DNA of 64,000 nt from positions 2,356,001-2,420,000 of the forward strand of contig JAFEKR010000005.1 in NCBI GenBank assembly GCA_019022495.1, written 5' to 3'. The notes under the pieces are model-generated. The model saw only the letters and a program-made list of their open reading frames with translations. It was not told where the DNA came from and searched no databases. This document shows, in pieces, positions 24,145 to 35,347 of this stretch. The stretch comes from Epichloe hybrida (Eukaryota; Ascomycota; Sordariomycetes; Hypocreales; Clavicipitaceae). Position numbers and translations under genes: made by a program. How positions within the stretch are numbered: the stretch's first letter is position 1; the number at the start of each line of letters is the position of its first letter.

Positions 24145-25249
24145 CTGACTGACGATAAACCAATCGGTAGAGAGATCTTTAGTCCGCGCAACAAATGTTT
24201 CGGATTATGGCCTCGTGATAGTGGTTTCCAAGTTTCTGGTGTTTCTGTGGTTTTTAGGTTTCATGAGCAGTTTGCGCTCTGAATCTGACGAGTGGATTAG
24301 TTGGTACTTCGCATAATCGTTAACTATCTTCAATTTTATGCCTGTTGAATATTAACAAATGAGTATACTTCCGGATATCTGGCTTGTGGCTAAATGCCAT
24401 GTGGCCGAAACTATGCGACGTTCTTGAGAAAATAAATGGATAGGCTCGTACGTAAGCAGAGTGCCAACGAGTGCCCACTAAAGCTCCGTCATTGAATGAA
24501 TCATCAACGCCCGCCTTTTAGTAAGGAGAAACCACTAAGCCAAAAACAGGGCGCAGTACGCGCACCCTTAGGATGACTGCGGCTATGATGTCTTTTTATT
24601 AAACTTTATTCAACACATAGCATGACCTCAACTTGTTGCCAGCCCTCTGCTGTAAAAAAAACATCTTCTCATGGTTCTAGCTGCCTCATTCAAGGACATA
24701 GTAACTCGTGCCGCGCATCCTCCTCCTATATACCATTAGCAGTGAGGACCGACATGCGTGCTTCAAGCTGTTGAATGATGTGAGGTAGCTTCCTGTCGAG
24801 TATATTTTGCAGTCATTTCTAGCCTCCCCATTGCTTCGTCATTCTCGACAATGATGTGCTACTTTCATGTCATCTACCCGATGTCATCTACTGCTTCTAT
24901 GACTTGCTGTCCATTTGAGTAGTCTTCTGTGGTGGACATCTTCATCTTGATGAACATCTTTGGTCGGCGATCCTCGATTGCCTGCATCCACAATATCATC
25001 AAGTTTTGACTCATCTCTTACTTGGCACAGATCAACTTGCTATCATCGCATCAATTAGTCTCAGCTGTATCGGCCTGGTCATGAACATTTGAGTTTCTAG
25101 GGCCATGTCCTGATGTGCTTTCGAGACGCGAGTCAACGTTGCCCTCAAGAAGAAAGTATTCTCTGGGAAAGCTCTTCACGAATTCTCTATGTGATACCTC
25201 TGATGCCGGTTCCAATCGCCGAGACTTCTCGACGGACCCAAGCGCAATT
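24145..25249. other. intergenic, GH17 gene to NYN gene
   Basis: This holds the 3' UTR of the glucanase gene, with an AT-rich stretch at 24596-24620, and the upstream region of the NYN-domain gene. The in-frame sequence before 25250 stays open back to 25115 without an ATG, so an upstream exon of the next gene could lie here. Nothing else is recognised. Confidence 0.4.
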
Positions 25250-26635
25250 ATGAAAAGCAACCAGTGCGCTACATCAAGTTCATGGCCGAAGCTGGGCGAT
25301 TTTCGAAAACTATATCACGAAGAATCACTCAGATGCTCGAGTCTACACGGCCATATTGAAACGTTGACCCATGACGCGAATTGCGTGTGTTTCGATCGAC
25401 AACCAAAAAGTTTCAAGGCATCCTTCAGTTCAGATGTCAAGCTTGGAGACTTTAGAAAGGTGCGACGGGAGCTTCGGCAAATTTACTTTGAGTCTTGCCC
25501 GGATGTCTTTCCAATCAGATCTGAGGTCCCTAGCATCCCTCAAACACAGATGGAAAACACGAAACTTCATGAAGAAGAAAAAGCCCGCCCACCAAACGGT
25601 GGCATTGGACATATGCAGCCGACAGATCCGATCTTGCGCCCCTATCAGCCTACTGTACGACTGCCAAATCTACCTTCGAATAGGCTCGTAGATCTTGTTC
25701 ACATTCCAAGAGACGCCGGCCAAGAACCTGATGTTTGCTTTCGAGAGAATACCTTTGAGACTGAAATGGACTCTGTCGACCTGCCTCGATTTGAGACGCC
25801 TCAAACGATGCGGAGCACCGCAATACTGTCTTACAAGCTCGCTGATCGAGGACCAATCTCCCCTATTCTCGGTACAAAGCTTTCGTTGGATCAGCAACAT
25901 GAGTCGTTAACATTACGCCTAGTGCCATTGAGAGCAGGAGATGTCAGCATAGAGGCAAACAACAACTCCATCGCGCCCAATGGGGTCCATGTCTTTCTAG
26001 ATATGTCAAACATCAATATCAGTTTTCAACACGCATTACGACAAAAATACTCCATCAAGGAGCATGCTCGTTTTGTTCCTTTGCCGCAGTTGAATCTGCA
26101 ACTTCTTACCGAAATACTCGTCCGTAACAGAAGGACTATAACTCTTAATGCAGGTTGCTCTGTTCTTCCCAACCGCCAGGAGCCTCGCTTCGTCCAAGAG
26201 CTCCGAAACTTGGGCTATCGTGTTGACCTCAGAGAGAGAAAGCGCATAAATGAAACAAGAGCTCCCGGCGGCAGCGGGGGTCGGGGCGATGCATCCTGCT
26301 CGGACGAATTGGCTGATTTGCACAAGGTTGCTCGTTTCATGGAAGACTTGGTGGACGAGACCTTGCAGACACGTATCGCAGAATCCGTGATGGAATACTT
26401 CGATAGTCCAGGTACTCTTGTGTTGGCAACTGGTGATGCACAACCCGCCAGGTACTCGGATGGCTTCTTCATGTACGCCGAGAGAGCACTACGGATGGGC
26501 TGGTACGTTGAAGTAGTATCGTGGAGCATGAGTCTCTCTTCTCGCTGGCGAAAGTCAGGATTGACGCAAAGATGGGGTGATCGATTCCGATTAATAAGGC
26601 TCGACGATTTCTTAGACGAACTATTATTACTGTAA
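25250..26635 (+). CDS. NYN-domain (PIN-like) protein
   Basis: This is a predicted protein of 461 residues with a C-terminal NYN domain, a PIN-like nuclease fold. The domain starts at about residue 246 with VHVFLDMSNI and contains a LATGDAQPARYSDGF segment near residue 394, then RALRMGWYVEVVSWSMSLS, close to other fungal NYN proteins. The expected Asp residues in LDMSN and TGD are present, so RNase activity is plausible but unproven. The N-terminal half is low in known domains but repeats a short motif: WPKLGDFRKLYHEE, and about 50 residues on VKLGDFRKVRREL. The first in-frame ATG is 25250. The frame is open upstream to 25115, so an undetected 5' exon is possible. No intron was needed within the frame. 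Confidence 0.78.
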   Translation: MKSNQCATSSSWPKLGDFRKLYHEESLRCSSLHGHIETLTHDANCVCFDRQPKSFKASFSSDVKLGDFRKVRRELRQIYFESCPDVFPIRSEVPSIPQTQMENTKLHEEEKARPPNGGIGHMQPTDPILRPYQPTVRLPNLPSNRLVDLVHIPRDAGQEPDVCFRENTFETEMDSVDLPRFETPQTMRSTAILSYKLADRGPISPILGTKLSLDQQHESLTLRLVPLRAGDVSIEANNNSIAPNGVHVFLDMSNINISFQHALRQKYSIKEHARFVPLPQLNLQLLTEILVRNRRTITLNAGCSVLPNRQEPRFVQELRNLGYRVDLRERKRINETRAPGGSGGRGDASCSDELADLHKVARFMEDLVDETLQTRIAESVMEYFDSPGTLVLATGDAQPARYSDGFFMYAERALRMGWYVEVVSWSMSLSSRWRKSGLTQRWGDRFRLIRLDDFLDELLLL

Positions 26636-27374
26636 ACTGAATATGATGAATTTAACTCAAATACATATATAGTTATTGTACGGTGATCATGACAGTTATA
26701 GGAGGTGCAAGTACGACTTATTCTCACACGATCGCGTGCCTACGGGTCAGAACTCCCAGCGTATGAAGACAACCTGCCTCCCTATACTCTCATTATTTAT
26801 TTTGATGGAATCGCGGAATTTGCTGGCAAAACGATTCATTAGTGGCGAGGATCCATGGGAAGATGCCGCGCAATATCGAATTATTTTTAATTTTTCCTTT
26901 TCTATCCATCCGCGCCGCCAACGCGATGGATTCGAAAATAAAACGGTGAGCAGCAGTACTGCCAGCAATGTCCATTTGCGATAACAAACTTTCATCTTCA
27001 CGCGAGATCTGAACCAGCCTGTAAACAAACTTGAAAGTTGCAGCAAGCTAAGAATCTGCAACAAAGCTCGCAGCTGCGATCACTGTCATACCATACAACA
27101 TGTAGATTGGTCATCCATTCTGGTGAATGCATACTCATGCTTCAAATGCGCCTTGTCCCGCTATGTTGTGGCTAAGTACGGATGACAGTATATACTCGGG
27201 CGATACATGAGACCTGCACGATGGTCACAGTCTTGCGAATACTGGTCCCTTCGAAATAGAAGTCATGTCATTGCCTGCGTTCCCATTAAAACTTGACCGA
27301 ACGGTTCTATACCTTTATGGCTTCTGTTAATTTGACTTCTAGCATGTTTACTACTTAAAATGACCGCACTCTTT
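26636..27374. other. convergent 3' regions of the NYN gene and SDS23
   Basis: Two genes point at each other here, so this holds two 3' UTRs. It is AT-rich near 26640-26680 and 26870-26950. I see no gene, repeat or RNA. Confidence 0.5.
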
Positions 27375-29022
27375 TTACCCTCGAAAATCAATGTTGGGCC
27401 TTGTTGAGTCCAGACTAAGACGAACTGAAACGCTGGAACTACGTCTCCGCCTCGCTCTTTGCTCTCCAGGATCTGCTGGATGTAAACCCGCAGACTTTCC
27501 GAATATGTTAAGAACATCAGTCAGTGATATGACGCCACTAAGCTTCCCAGATAGACGAGCACCAGGCATGGCGGCAGCAGGAGCTGACGATCCGCTAGCC
27601 GATGGTTGGGGGCCCATCATCGGAGTGACAGGAACCGACGATGACGGAGATACTGGCTCTACAATCCACATGCGGTGTGATCTTGTCGCTGTTAGTTTGC
27701 CCACAACGTGGGCCAGCGTTGATAGGGGTGTGACGTAGAATACAGGGAACGCATCACGTCCTTGCTCAACCCCTCGCTCATTCAGAATGACCGATAAAAA
27801 ATGCATGCAAGACTCGCCGAGTAATGGAGCACTTGATGTCGTTGTTAAATGACGAACGTCTTTTGTCGAGATATTGCCTACAACGTTTTGGCCGTTATCG
27901 ACGACAGCAATGCTAGTCAATCCTTCATCATTCATGAGCATCAAGGCATCTGACAGAGGAGCATCTGAGCTGTACACGAAATCATATCAGCGATCGCAGG
28001 AGCCAACGATGCGTAATGCATGTTTTTGAAAAACTTGATTTTGACTTACTTGACAGAGATTATTTGTTGGGCACCCATTCCCAAGTCCCGTAGCAGAACG
28101 GGATATAAACGGTCAATCGTGCGAAAGTTGACGCCCTCGTTCCAAAAGAAGTCCACCATGCGAAGCTGGCTCATTATACCCACCACATCACCAAGCGAGC
28201 TGGTAACAAGCAACCGATGGATTCCGCTGCCTAGAATTTCGATAGCTTGGGATAAATTGCCAGTTGATGGTACCCCAACTAAAGGCTCTTGTCTGCAGAA
28301 GGGTTGTATTTGACGAAGCAATATCTTTTGGCCTTCTCTTGCTTGACGCATTATGTCATTATACAGTTCAACGTGGTCCGGCTCTGGTTTGGCAAGGCCA
28401 ACGACGACCAAAAGATACGCGTTCAGGTCTGAATAGTCAAAAGTCGCCGTGGCAACGCGATCCGAGGTATTGTTACGCACGAGTATGACGTTTGTTCGGC
28501 TTTTCAAAAGAGCCTATGACAGAGTCAGCAGTCACCTTCCAAGAAAGCTCGCTAGTTCAAACAAGCATGAAGCGGAGAATACTTGAAGCGTCCAGCACCC
28601 CACGTACGCTCACTCACCTTTGTGGCATCTTCAACACTACTATCCATGTCGACCCATTTCACGTCTTCTGGAGAGACAAGCTCACCCGTGGTGATGTCAC
28701 CCCATTCCCGACCAACAAACTTGGGATTTGCGTTTCGCTGGCCTACAGGCGGATGTTTTAGCAACTCCTGAACTGCAGCTTGAGTGAAGGAAGGATGTCG
28801 ATGACGCGGTGATTGAGGAGCATTTCGAAGATTCTCGGCGAAGCTTTGTCGATGTGCTGACTTGTCGATATTGCTCAATGACGGCGTTCTTTTCGGTGCT
28901 GCATCTTGGTCAGGGTCATAGGCGATAGAGGCGCTTGCATCAGTAGGCGCCGTTTGTTTGCGAGCATTTTGGTCTAAAGTCCTTTCCGATTCACCTGCGG
29001 GGACGTCAGAATGAGGATCCAT
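27375..29022 (-). CDS. SDS23: CBS-domain protein Sds23/Moc1 homologue
   Basis: Sds23 proteins bind nucleotides through paired CBS domains and restrain PP2A-type phosphatases in nutrient and cell-cycle control. Three exons on the minus strand, 29022-28618, 28513-28050 and 27969-27375, give 487 residues. The splice junctions restore [17 protein letters not shown] and the run [16 protein letters not shown]. The N-terminal about 110 residues are Ser/Pro-rich and probably disordered. CBS segments follow: [16 protein letters not shown], the run [20 protein letters not shown], the [20 protein letters not shown] segment, and a last one ending [14 protein letters not shown] Ser/Pro/Ala-rich loop interrupts the last CBS domain. 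The C-terminus is basic and Ser-rich ([15 protein letters not shown]). The start is the first in-frame ATG. Confidence 0.93.
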
Positions 29023-29975
29023 CAATGCCGGAAGATGACTTTCGATTGTCGCGGGGGCCTTTGATCCTGTGCAGTTTGAAACGTTGAGGAAGAGTTGCTT
29101 AAGAATTTAAGAGCACTCTACAGCCTTGGCGGAATACGAGATCTTAATAGAATGGATCATGTGCTGCTTTAGGCGATGTTCTTTCACGAGGCAATCAATG
29201 TCTCTTGCCTCCATGTGTGTTTATTAATAAGGATCGATAATCTCTTGGAGCTCTGGCGGGGGTGGGGCGTGACGCATCGGACATCGATAGGACGGTAGAA
29301 TCGCGACAAAGCAGAACATAATCATGCTAATTCTCACTCCAAGTCGTGTGTATAAAAAGTTGAAACGCTGCAGTCAGGCAAACGTTAATGCATGCTTCTT
29401 TTGACATATATATTATTTCATTGCGCCACAAAGGCGAAATATCCAGGCCAGGCGATATGTTCGAGCTTATCTCGTACTCTGCGCGGTCAACTATTGATAA
29501 GGTAGACAGACTACTTTCTCATTGTTAACAGATCAACCAACCTGTGTTCAGCCCGAGTAAGGCTTTTCGAGTGTTTGCAATTTCTCATGCCCAACTAGTC
29601 CGTATTACCTAGGCACATGGACGATATAACCTAGGTAGTTTTTGACGGTGGGTCGAAATGCTGCTGGCAGCGAACACTGGCGCGACGCATTCATGCGACC
29701 AGGGGTCTCCCAGCCACGCTAAGGCCGCGTTTCTACATGTAAAAGTTCACTCTGGTTGCCTGCCCACTTACATTTTCCCCTCCCCCACTTTGTCCCGCCC
29801 ACCAAAAGCCAACTCCCAAGGGAGGCAGGATTTGATCTCGTTCTTGATTCTCTCCAGACGACAGAGCTGGTCCTTACGCCTCTGCACACTTCCTCCACGT
29901 CTCGCCGCAAGCTGCCAGAAAAAAAAGTGACGACTTCGGGCAGCACGGCGCTTATACCGCCTAGCCGCCGCAATA
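29023..29975. promoter_or_regulatory. divergent promoter region, SDS23 / KAP121
   Basis: Two genes are transcribed away from each other here. The right end (29757-29960) is pyrimidine-rich and looks like the leader of the karyopherin gene. No gene or clear regulatory site is resolved. Confidence 0.45.
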
Positions 29976-32900
29976 ATGTCTCTGCTATCCGCTGAGGTGC
30001 ACGCTGAGCTGACACAGCTCTTGCAAGCGCTCCAGTCCGCAGACAATGCCACCCGTTCTCAAGCAGAGGAGCATCTTCAGAACAACTGGACGGGTAATAG
30101 ACCAGAAGTACTTCTAGTGGGACTTGCTGAGCAGATTCAAGGGGCTGGGGATAATGCCGTACGTCATGTCTAATCCCACACACTGGCCATTCCCCAACGC
30201 AAACATGTTGCCTCTTTCTTATGTTAATTTTGGTCCTGACGCCGCAAACTTAGGCTCGATCTTTCGCTGCCGTTATCTTTCGACGAATTGCCTCCAAAAC
30301 TCGCAAGGTAGAAGCAGGGAACAACGTGGACTTGTTTTACTCATTAGCGAAGGATCAAGCTATTGTTATTCGTCAAAAACTCCTGGAAACTCTCGCTACC
30401 GAGCCAGATCGTACAGTTCGTAACAAGATCAGTGATGCCGTTGCAGAGGTTGCGAGGCAGTATACGGATAACAGTGCGTATCCAGGGAGGCCTGGCAGTG
30501 ACTACTTCATGCCTCAAATACTAATTCTTGTCCTTCTTCGACAGACGATTCGTGGCCTGAATTGCTCGGTGCTCTATTTCAACTGAGTCAAGCGCCAGAG
30601 GCAGAAAAGCGAGAAAACGCGTTTCGGGTTTTCAAAACGACGCCTGGAATCATCGAAAAACAACATGAAGAAACGGTACTGCAGGCTTTCCAGAAAGGAT
30701 TCCAGGATGATGCTGTTGTGGTATGTCTTCAAAAGCTCTTCCTTCTATGCCCCCAACGAAAAGAAGAAGAAACAGAGACTGATGCAATCAAAAATTGATT
30801 ATTGCTACAGGTTCGCTTAGCGGCAATGGAAGCATTTGCATCCTTTTTCGGCACAATCAGCAAAAAGTCACAAACCAAATACTACGCTCTGATCCCCGAT
30901 GTTCTAAACATTCTTCCTCCTATCAAAGACTCTCAAGACTCTGAAGACTTGAGCAAGGCGCTTTTAGCTCTGATCGACTTGGCTGAGACGGCACCCAAGA
31001 TGTTCATGCAACTTTTCCAAAATCTTGTGCAATTCAATGTGTCTGTCATCCAGGATAAAGAGCTTGATAGCATTTGCCGCCAGAATGCGCTCGAGCTCAT
31101 GGCTACGTTTGCCGACTACGCTCCTTCTATGTGTCGCAAAGATCCATCCTACACTAATGATATGATCACTCAGTGCCTGAGCTTGATGACCGATTTGGGA
31201 GAAGACGATGACGATGCTTCCGAGTGGCTGACTTCAGATGACGTGAGACTTCATTCCTGGCAACTCCAATCATTGAATCTGATTGAGCTGTGTTAGCTGA
31301 CTTGAGTATCTTAGCTTGATCAAGACGAGAGCGATCAGAATCATGTAGCGGGCGAGCAGACCATGGATCGCCTAGCAAACAAGCTAGGTGGGCAGACAAT
31401 CCTGGCCCCTACATTCAATTGGCTTCCTAGGATGATGAACTCCATGGCTTGGCGGGATAGACATGCCGCTCTCATGGCAATTTCAGCCGTATCTGAAGGG
31501 TGTCGCGACTTGATGATTGGTGAACTAAGTCAAGTGCTCGATTTGGTCATACCAGCCTTGCAAGATACTCATCCTCGCGTTCGTTGGGCGGGATGCAACG
31601 CACTAGGCCAAATGAGCACAGACTTCGCGCCGAAGATGCAAACCGACTTTTACGATCGAATTCTAAAAGCTGTCATCCCTGTGCTGAATTCGCCGGAGGC
31701 ACGAGTCAAATCTCACGCTGCGGCTGCCCTCGTCAATTTCTGTGAAGAAGCTGAGAAGTCGATCCTCGAGCCTTATCTTGACGATCTCCTATCACACCTT
31801 TTCCAGCTTCTCCAAAGCGACAAACGCTATGTGCAGGAACAGGCTTTGTCTACAATTGCCACCATTGCTGATGCTGCCCAGGCGGCATTTTCTAAGTATT
31901 ACGACACTCTTATGCCACTTCTCGTCAATGTGCTTCAAAATCAAAGTGAGAAGGAATATCGACTTCTACGTGGCAAAGCTATGGAATGCGCTACACTTAT
32001 TGCTCTGGCTGTAGGTCGAGAGCGGCTGGGTCAAGATGCGATGACCCTTGTCAACCTTTTGGCTAACATTCAGGCCAATATTACGGATACAGATGATCCC
32101 CAAGCCCAGTATTTGATGCACTGCTGGGGCCGTATGTGCCGTGTTATGGGTTCTGATTTTGTCCCATTCCTCGAAAATGTCATGCCTCCTCTTCTAGAGC
32201 TAGCCATGGCAAAAGCAGACATACAGTTGCTTGAGGACGACGAGCAGGCTGAACAAATGAACGGAGAGGATGGCTGGGAGTTCGTCCCGCTCAAAGGGAA
32301 GATGATTGGCATTCGGACAAGCACTATGGATGACAAACATATGGCCATTGAGTTGCTTGTTGTATATGCGCAGGTTCTCGAGGCTGCATTTGCGCCATTT
32401 GTAGCCAATATCATGGAGAAGATTGCCTTGCCAGGTCTTGCCTTCTTCTTCCATGATCCCGTTCGGTATATCTCAGCCAAGCTTGTGCCACAGCTGCTCA
32501 GCTCGTATAAGAAAGCTTATGGCTGCCCATCCAACGAGTTGGCGGGGCTCTGGACGGCAACTGTTGGAAAACTTCTAGAAGTACTCAGCGCTGAGCCCTC
32601 AATCGAAACGCTTGCCGAGATGTATCAATGCTTTTACGAATCTGTAGAGGTTGTTGGGGCAGATAGTCTCACTGCCACTCATATGAATGGCTTCATTGAC
32701 TCTGTTCTTTCTGCGATCGAGGACTACCAAAACAGAGTCGTCCAGCGAGCAGAAGACAAGGAAGGAGCAACTGCTGATGACGTTGAGGATGAGGCTGAAG
32801 ATGTTGAAAGAGAAATTGAGGATGACCAGACTCTGTTGTCAGACATGAACAAGGCGTTCCACTCTATCTTCAAAAATCATGGAGCGGCTTTCCTTCCAGC

Positions 32901-33658
32901 ATGGGAGAGGTTGATGTCGACATATGAATCCTTCCTTACGTCCCCAGATCCTACACAGAGACAATGGGGGCTTTGCATCTTAGACGATGTACTTGAATAC
33001 TGTGGACCGGAGAGTCACCGATACTCCAATTACATCACACAACCTCTACTCGATGGCTGCCGAGATTCCTCAGCAGCGATACGTCAAGCCGCTGCGTATG
33101 GAATTGGTGTGGCAGCTCACCACGGAGGAGCGCCATGGACGCAATTCTTGGGCGGATCAGTACCTTATTTGTTCCAGGTAACTCAAGTGTCGGAAGCTCG
33201 GAATGACGAAAATGTTTACGCCACGGAGAACGCGTGCGCCGCCATTGCTAAAATATTGCATTATAACGCTGACAGTGTAGGGGACACTCAAGCCGTTATT
33301 GCGCAGTGGGTGGACACCCTTCCTATTGTCAACGATGAAGAAGCAGCTCCATATGCATATGCATATTTGGCTGAGCTGATTGACCAGTGAGTTGATGTGA
33401 GAGTCAAATCCTACCTAAAGAATTTAGCTAACCCGAGTGACGTTTCATAGACGAAACCCTGTCATTCTCAATCAAGCGAGCAAGCTCTTCCTTTTCGTCG
33501 TCCAGGCTCTGGAGGCAGAAGCCATACAAGGACAGACAGCCAGCAGAGTAGCCTCTGCCGCCAAGTCGCTGCTCACTGCAGCAAATGTGGATCCGATGCC
33601 TCTGCTCAGCCAATTCTCGCAAGACTCGCAACAAACAATTATGCGTTACTTCAATTAA
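29976..33658 (+). CDS. PSE1: karyopherin beta-3 / importin Kap121 (Pse1)
   Basis: This nuclear import receptor binds cargo and RanGTP and carries proteins, including ribosomal proteins, through the nuclear pore. Six exons, 29976-30158, 30254-30473, 30545-30720, 30811-31242, 31315-33386 and 33451-33658, give 1096 residues, the normal importin-beta length. HEAT repeats run throughout. The importin-beta family text is clear, e.g. ARSFAAVIFRRIASKTRK, the run HPRVRWAGCNALGQMSTDFAP and the run KSHAAAALVNFCEEAEKS. An acidic stretch lies near residues 790-810 (DVEDEAEDVEREIEDD). The C-terminus (LLTAANVDPMPLLSQF) matches the end of Kap121-type proteins and lies in the last small exon. The introns are short with good GTRHGT donors. 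Confidence 0.95.
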
Positions 33659-35347
33659 GATGATATGTTCTAGGATGTAACTGCTTCGCGTCGCTTCTGC
33701 TAAGTCGATAGCTACCAGGTCCATGGACATTTCTTTCGATGCAAATAGAGCGATTTAGTTATGTTTTAGATGGATAATATTACCGTGCGCCTGCGACGAG
33801 ATCACGTGTCGTGATCAAGGCTAGTGAGCTGCAGTTTTGAATGGCCAGAAGAAGAAGTAGGGCCTGATGAATTAAATGGATCACATAATTGACGCTCACA
33901 TTCTGCTTACTTTCCGATCGGGACATAATGGATGAAGCATGCCTTTATCTACACGTGGACTGTAGGCTGAGAGGGACGCGAGTCTATAGATGCACTACGC
34001 CTGAGGATACGATCTACAGAAGATTTGCTTGATGCTCTTTCTGTTTGTTACATCAACGGCGAGGCTGATTGACTTGTTTTGCGACATAGCCAACACGAAT
34101 GAACAGTGACAAACATGAACATGGAATTCGAGTAATCTATCAGTTGAAATAGTATTAATCATTTAAACCTACTGAATATATAACTGAATTATGAAAAACT
34201 TGATATAAAGAAACCATAGAACGCCAACACATGGAGCAAATTACTTCCTTCGATGATGAGTAAATAATGAGCTAATACCCCGTTCAAGGAGACGGAAAGC
34301 AAGTCGTCAAGCCGAGCCAGACACGCTTGCTTGTTCGGATACGAAGGGGATTCCACGCTAATAAAACAGATTTCGGCTGGCAACAATCCCAGCATTAATA
34401 TTGGTGAAACACATGAGGGCAGCTTTACGCTGAGTCATCAAGCCTAAGCTTGGTTGCAGTGGGGTCCAAGTAATTCCGAAGAATTTCCACCAGAGTCGCC
34501 GTTACTGCTGCTTCGGTGGGACCCACTATACCTGCGCCATGGCATGGACCCAGATGCAACGCTGCCCGTCTCGTCAAGAACCTGTCTTGCCTCTACTAGT
34601 CGTACAATACGCAACTTGCACGTTAATTATTCTTTCCCTTCTTACAGACATCGAGATAGCCACTGAAAAGGTTACAAGAGGCAGTACATTCATATCGTCC
34701 CCCCCCCCTGTGCAAGGATCGCGCTGCAGAAGAGGTTGCATTCCTCCAGAACAATTCCAGGGACGAGCGGTCCACCGATGTGTTCCACCTCTCCTTTGGC
34801 TCAAGGCTTGGCTCAAGGCCGCCCCCTCACTCGTCCACCTTTCACGAGTCTCGTTTGACCTTTTACAATCACGTACGCAGTACAACCTGATGCCAGCGGC
34901 TGCGCAATTTCTGACGAACCACGATCCGGCGGTGGCGACGACGACGACGACGATAAACCCTATTTACAGTAGCAGTAATCACTGCAACAGTGCCAAGACG
35001 GAGCAAAACGTTTAGTGTGGTTAAATGACTTCCTGAACATTGTTGGTGCATGGCTCCTGTCAACTAACAACTGTCCACCGGCCACTCTACCGATCGCGTC
35101 CAGTCACGGAAAATCCGAGTTACTAATTACGGACCACTCTTCTGTTTATACCGAACCGCATTACAACAGTCACCAGGCACTTACGAGTGCCCCTTTGTGT
35201 GCACAGCTGCCATTCGATATTCTTCACGTGCAGATTTGCACGCCTAGATTTTTGCGACTCTCTTGCCGATCCCGTCTCCTGCTTACGTCTTAATCCAAGG
35301 GCTCAAACGGCGACGGAGCCATTTCCGTCTAGCCAGATGCTGTTGCC
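33659..35347. promoter_or_regulatory. long upstream region of wc-1
   Basis: This 1.7-kb stretch contains the 3' UTR of the karyopherin gene and a long promoter and leader for wc-1. A run of Cs lies at about 34701-34709 and a GAC/CGA triplet run at 34937-34954. Short ATG-initiated frames precede the wc-1 start (for example at 34539 and 35015), so upstream ORFs are possible. No protein gene is supported. Confidence 0.45.

Noticed and set aside
34539..35015. 158-codon frame upstream of wc-1
   Set aside because: Low-complexity Thr/Pro run from a triplet repeat and no domain; at most an upstream ORF of wc-1.
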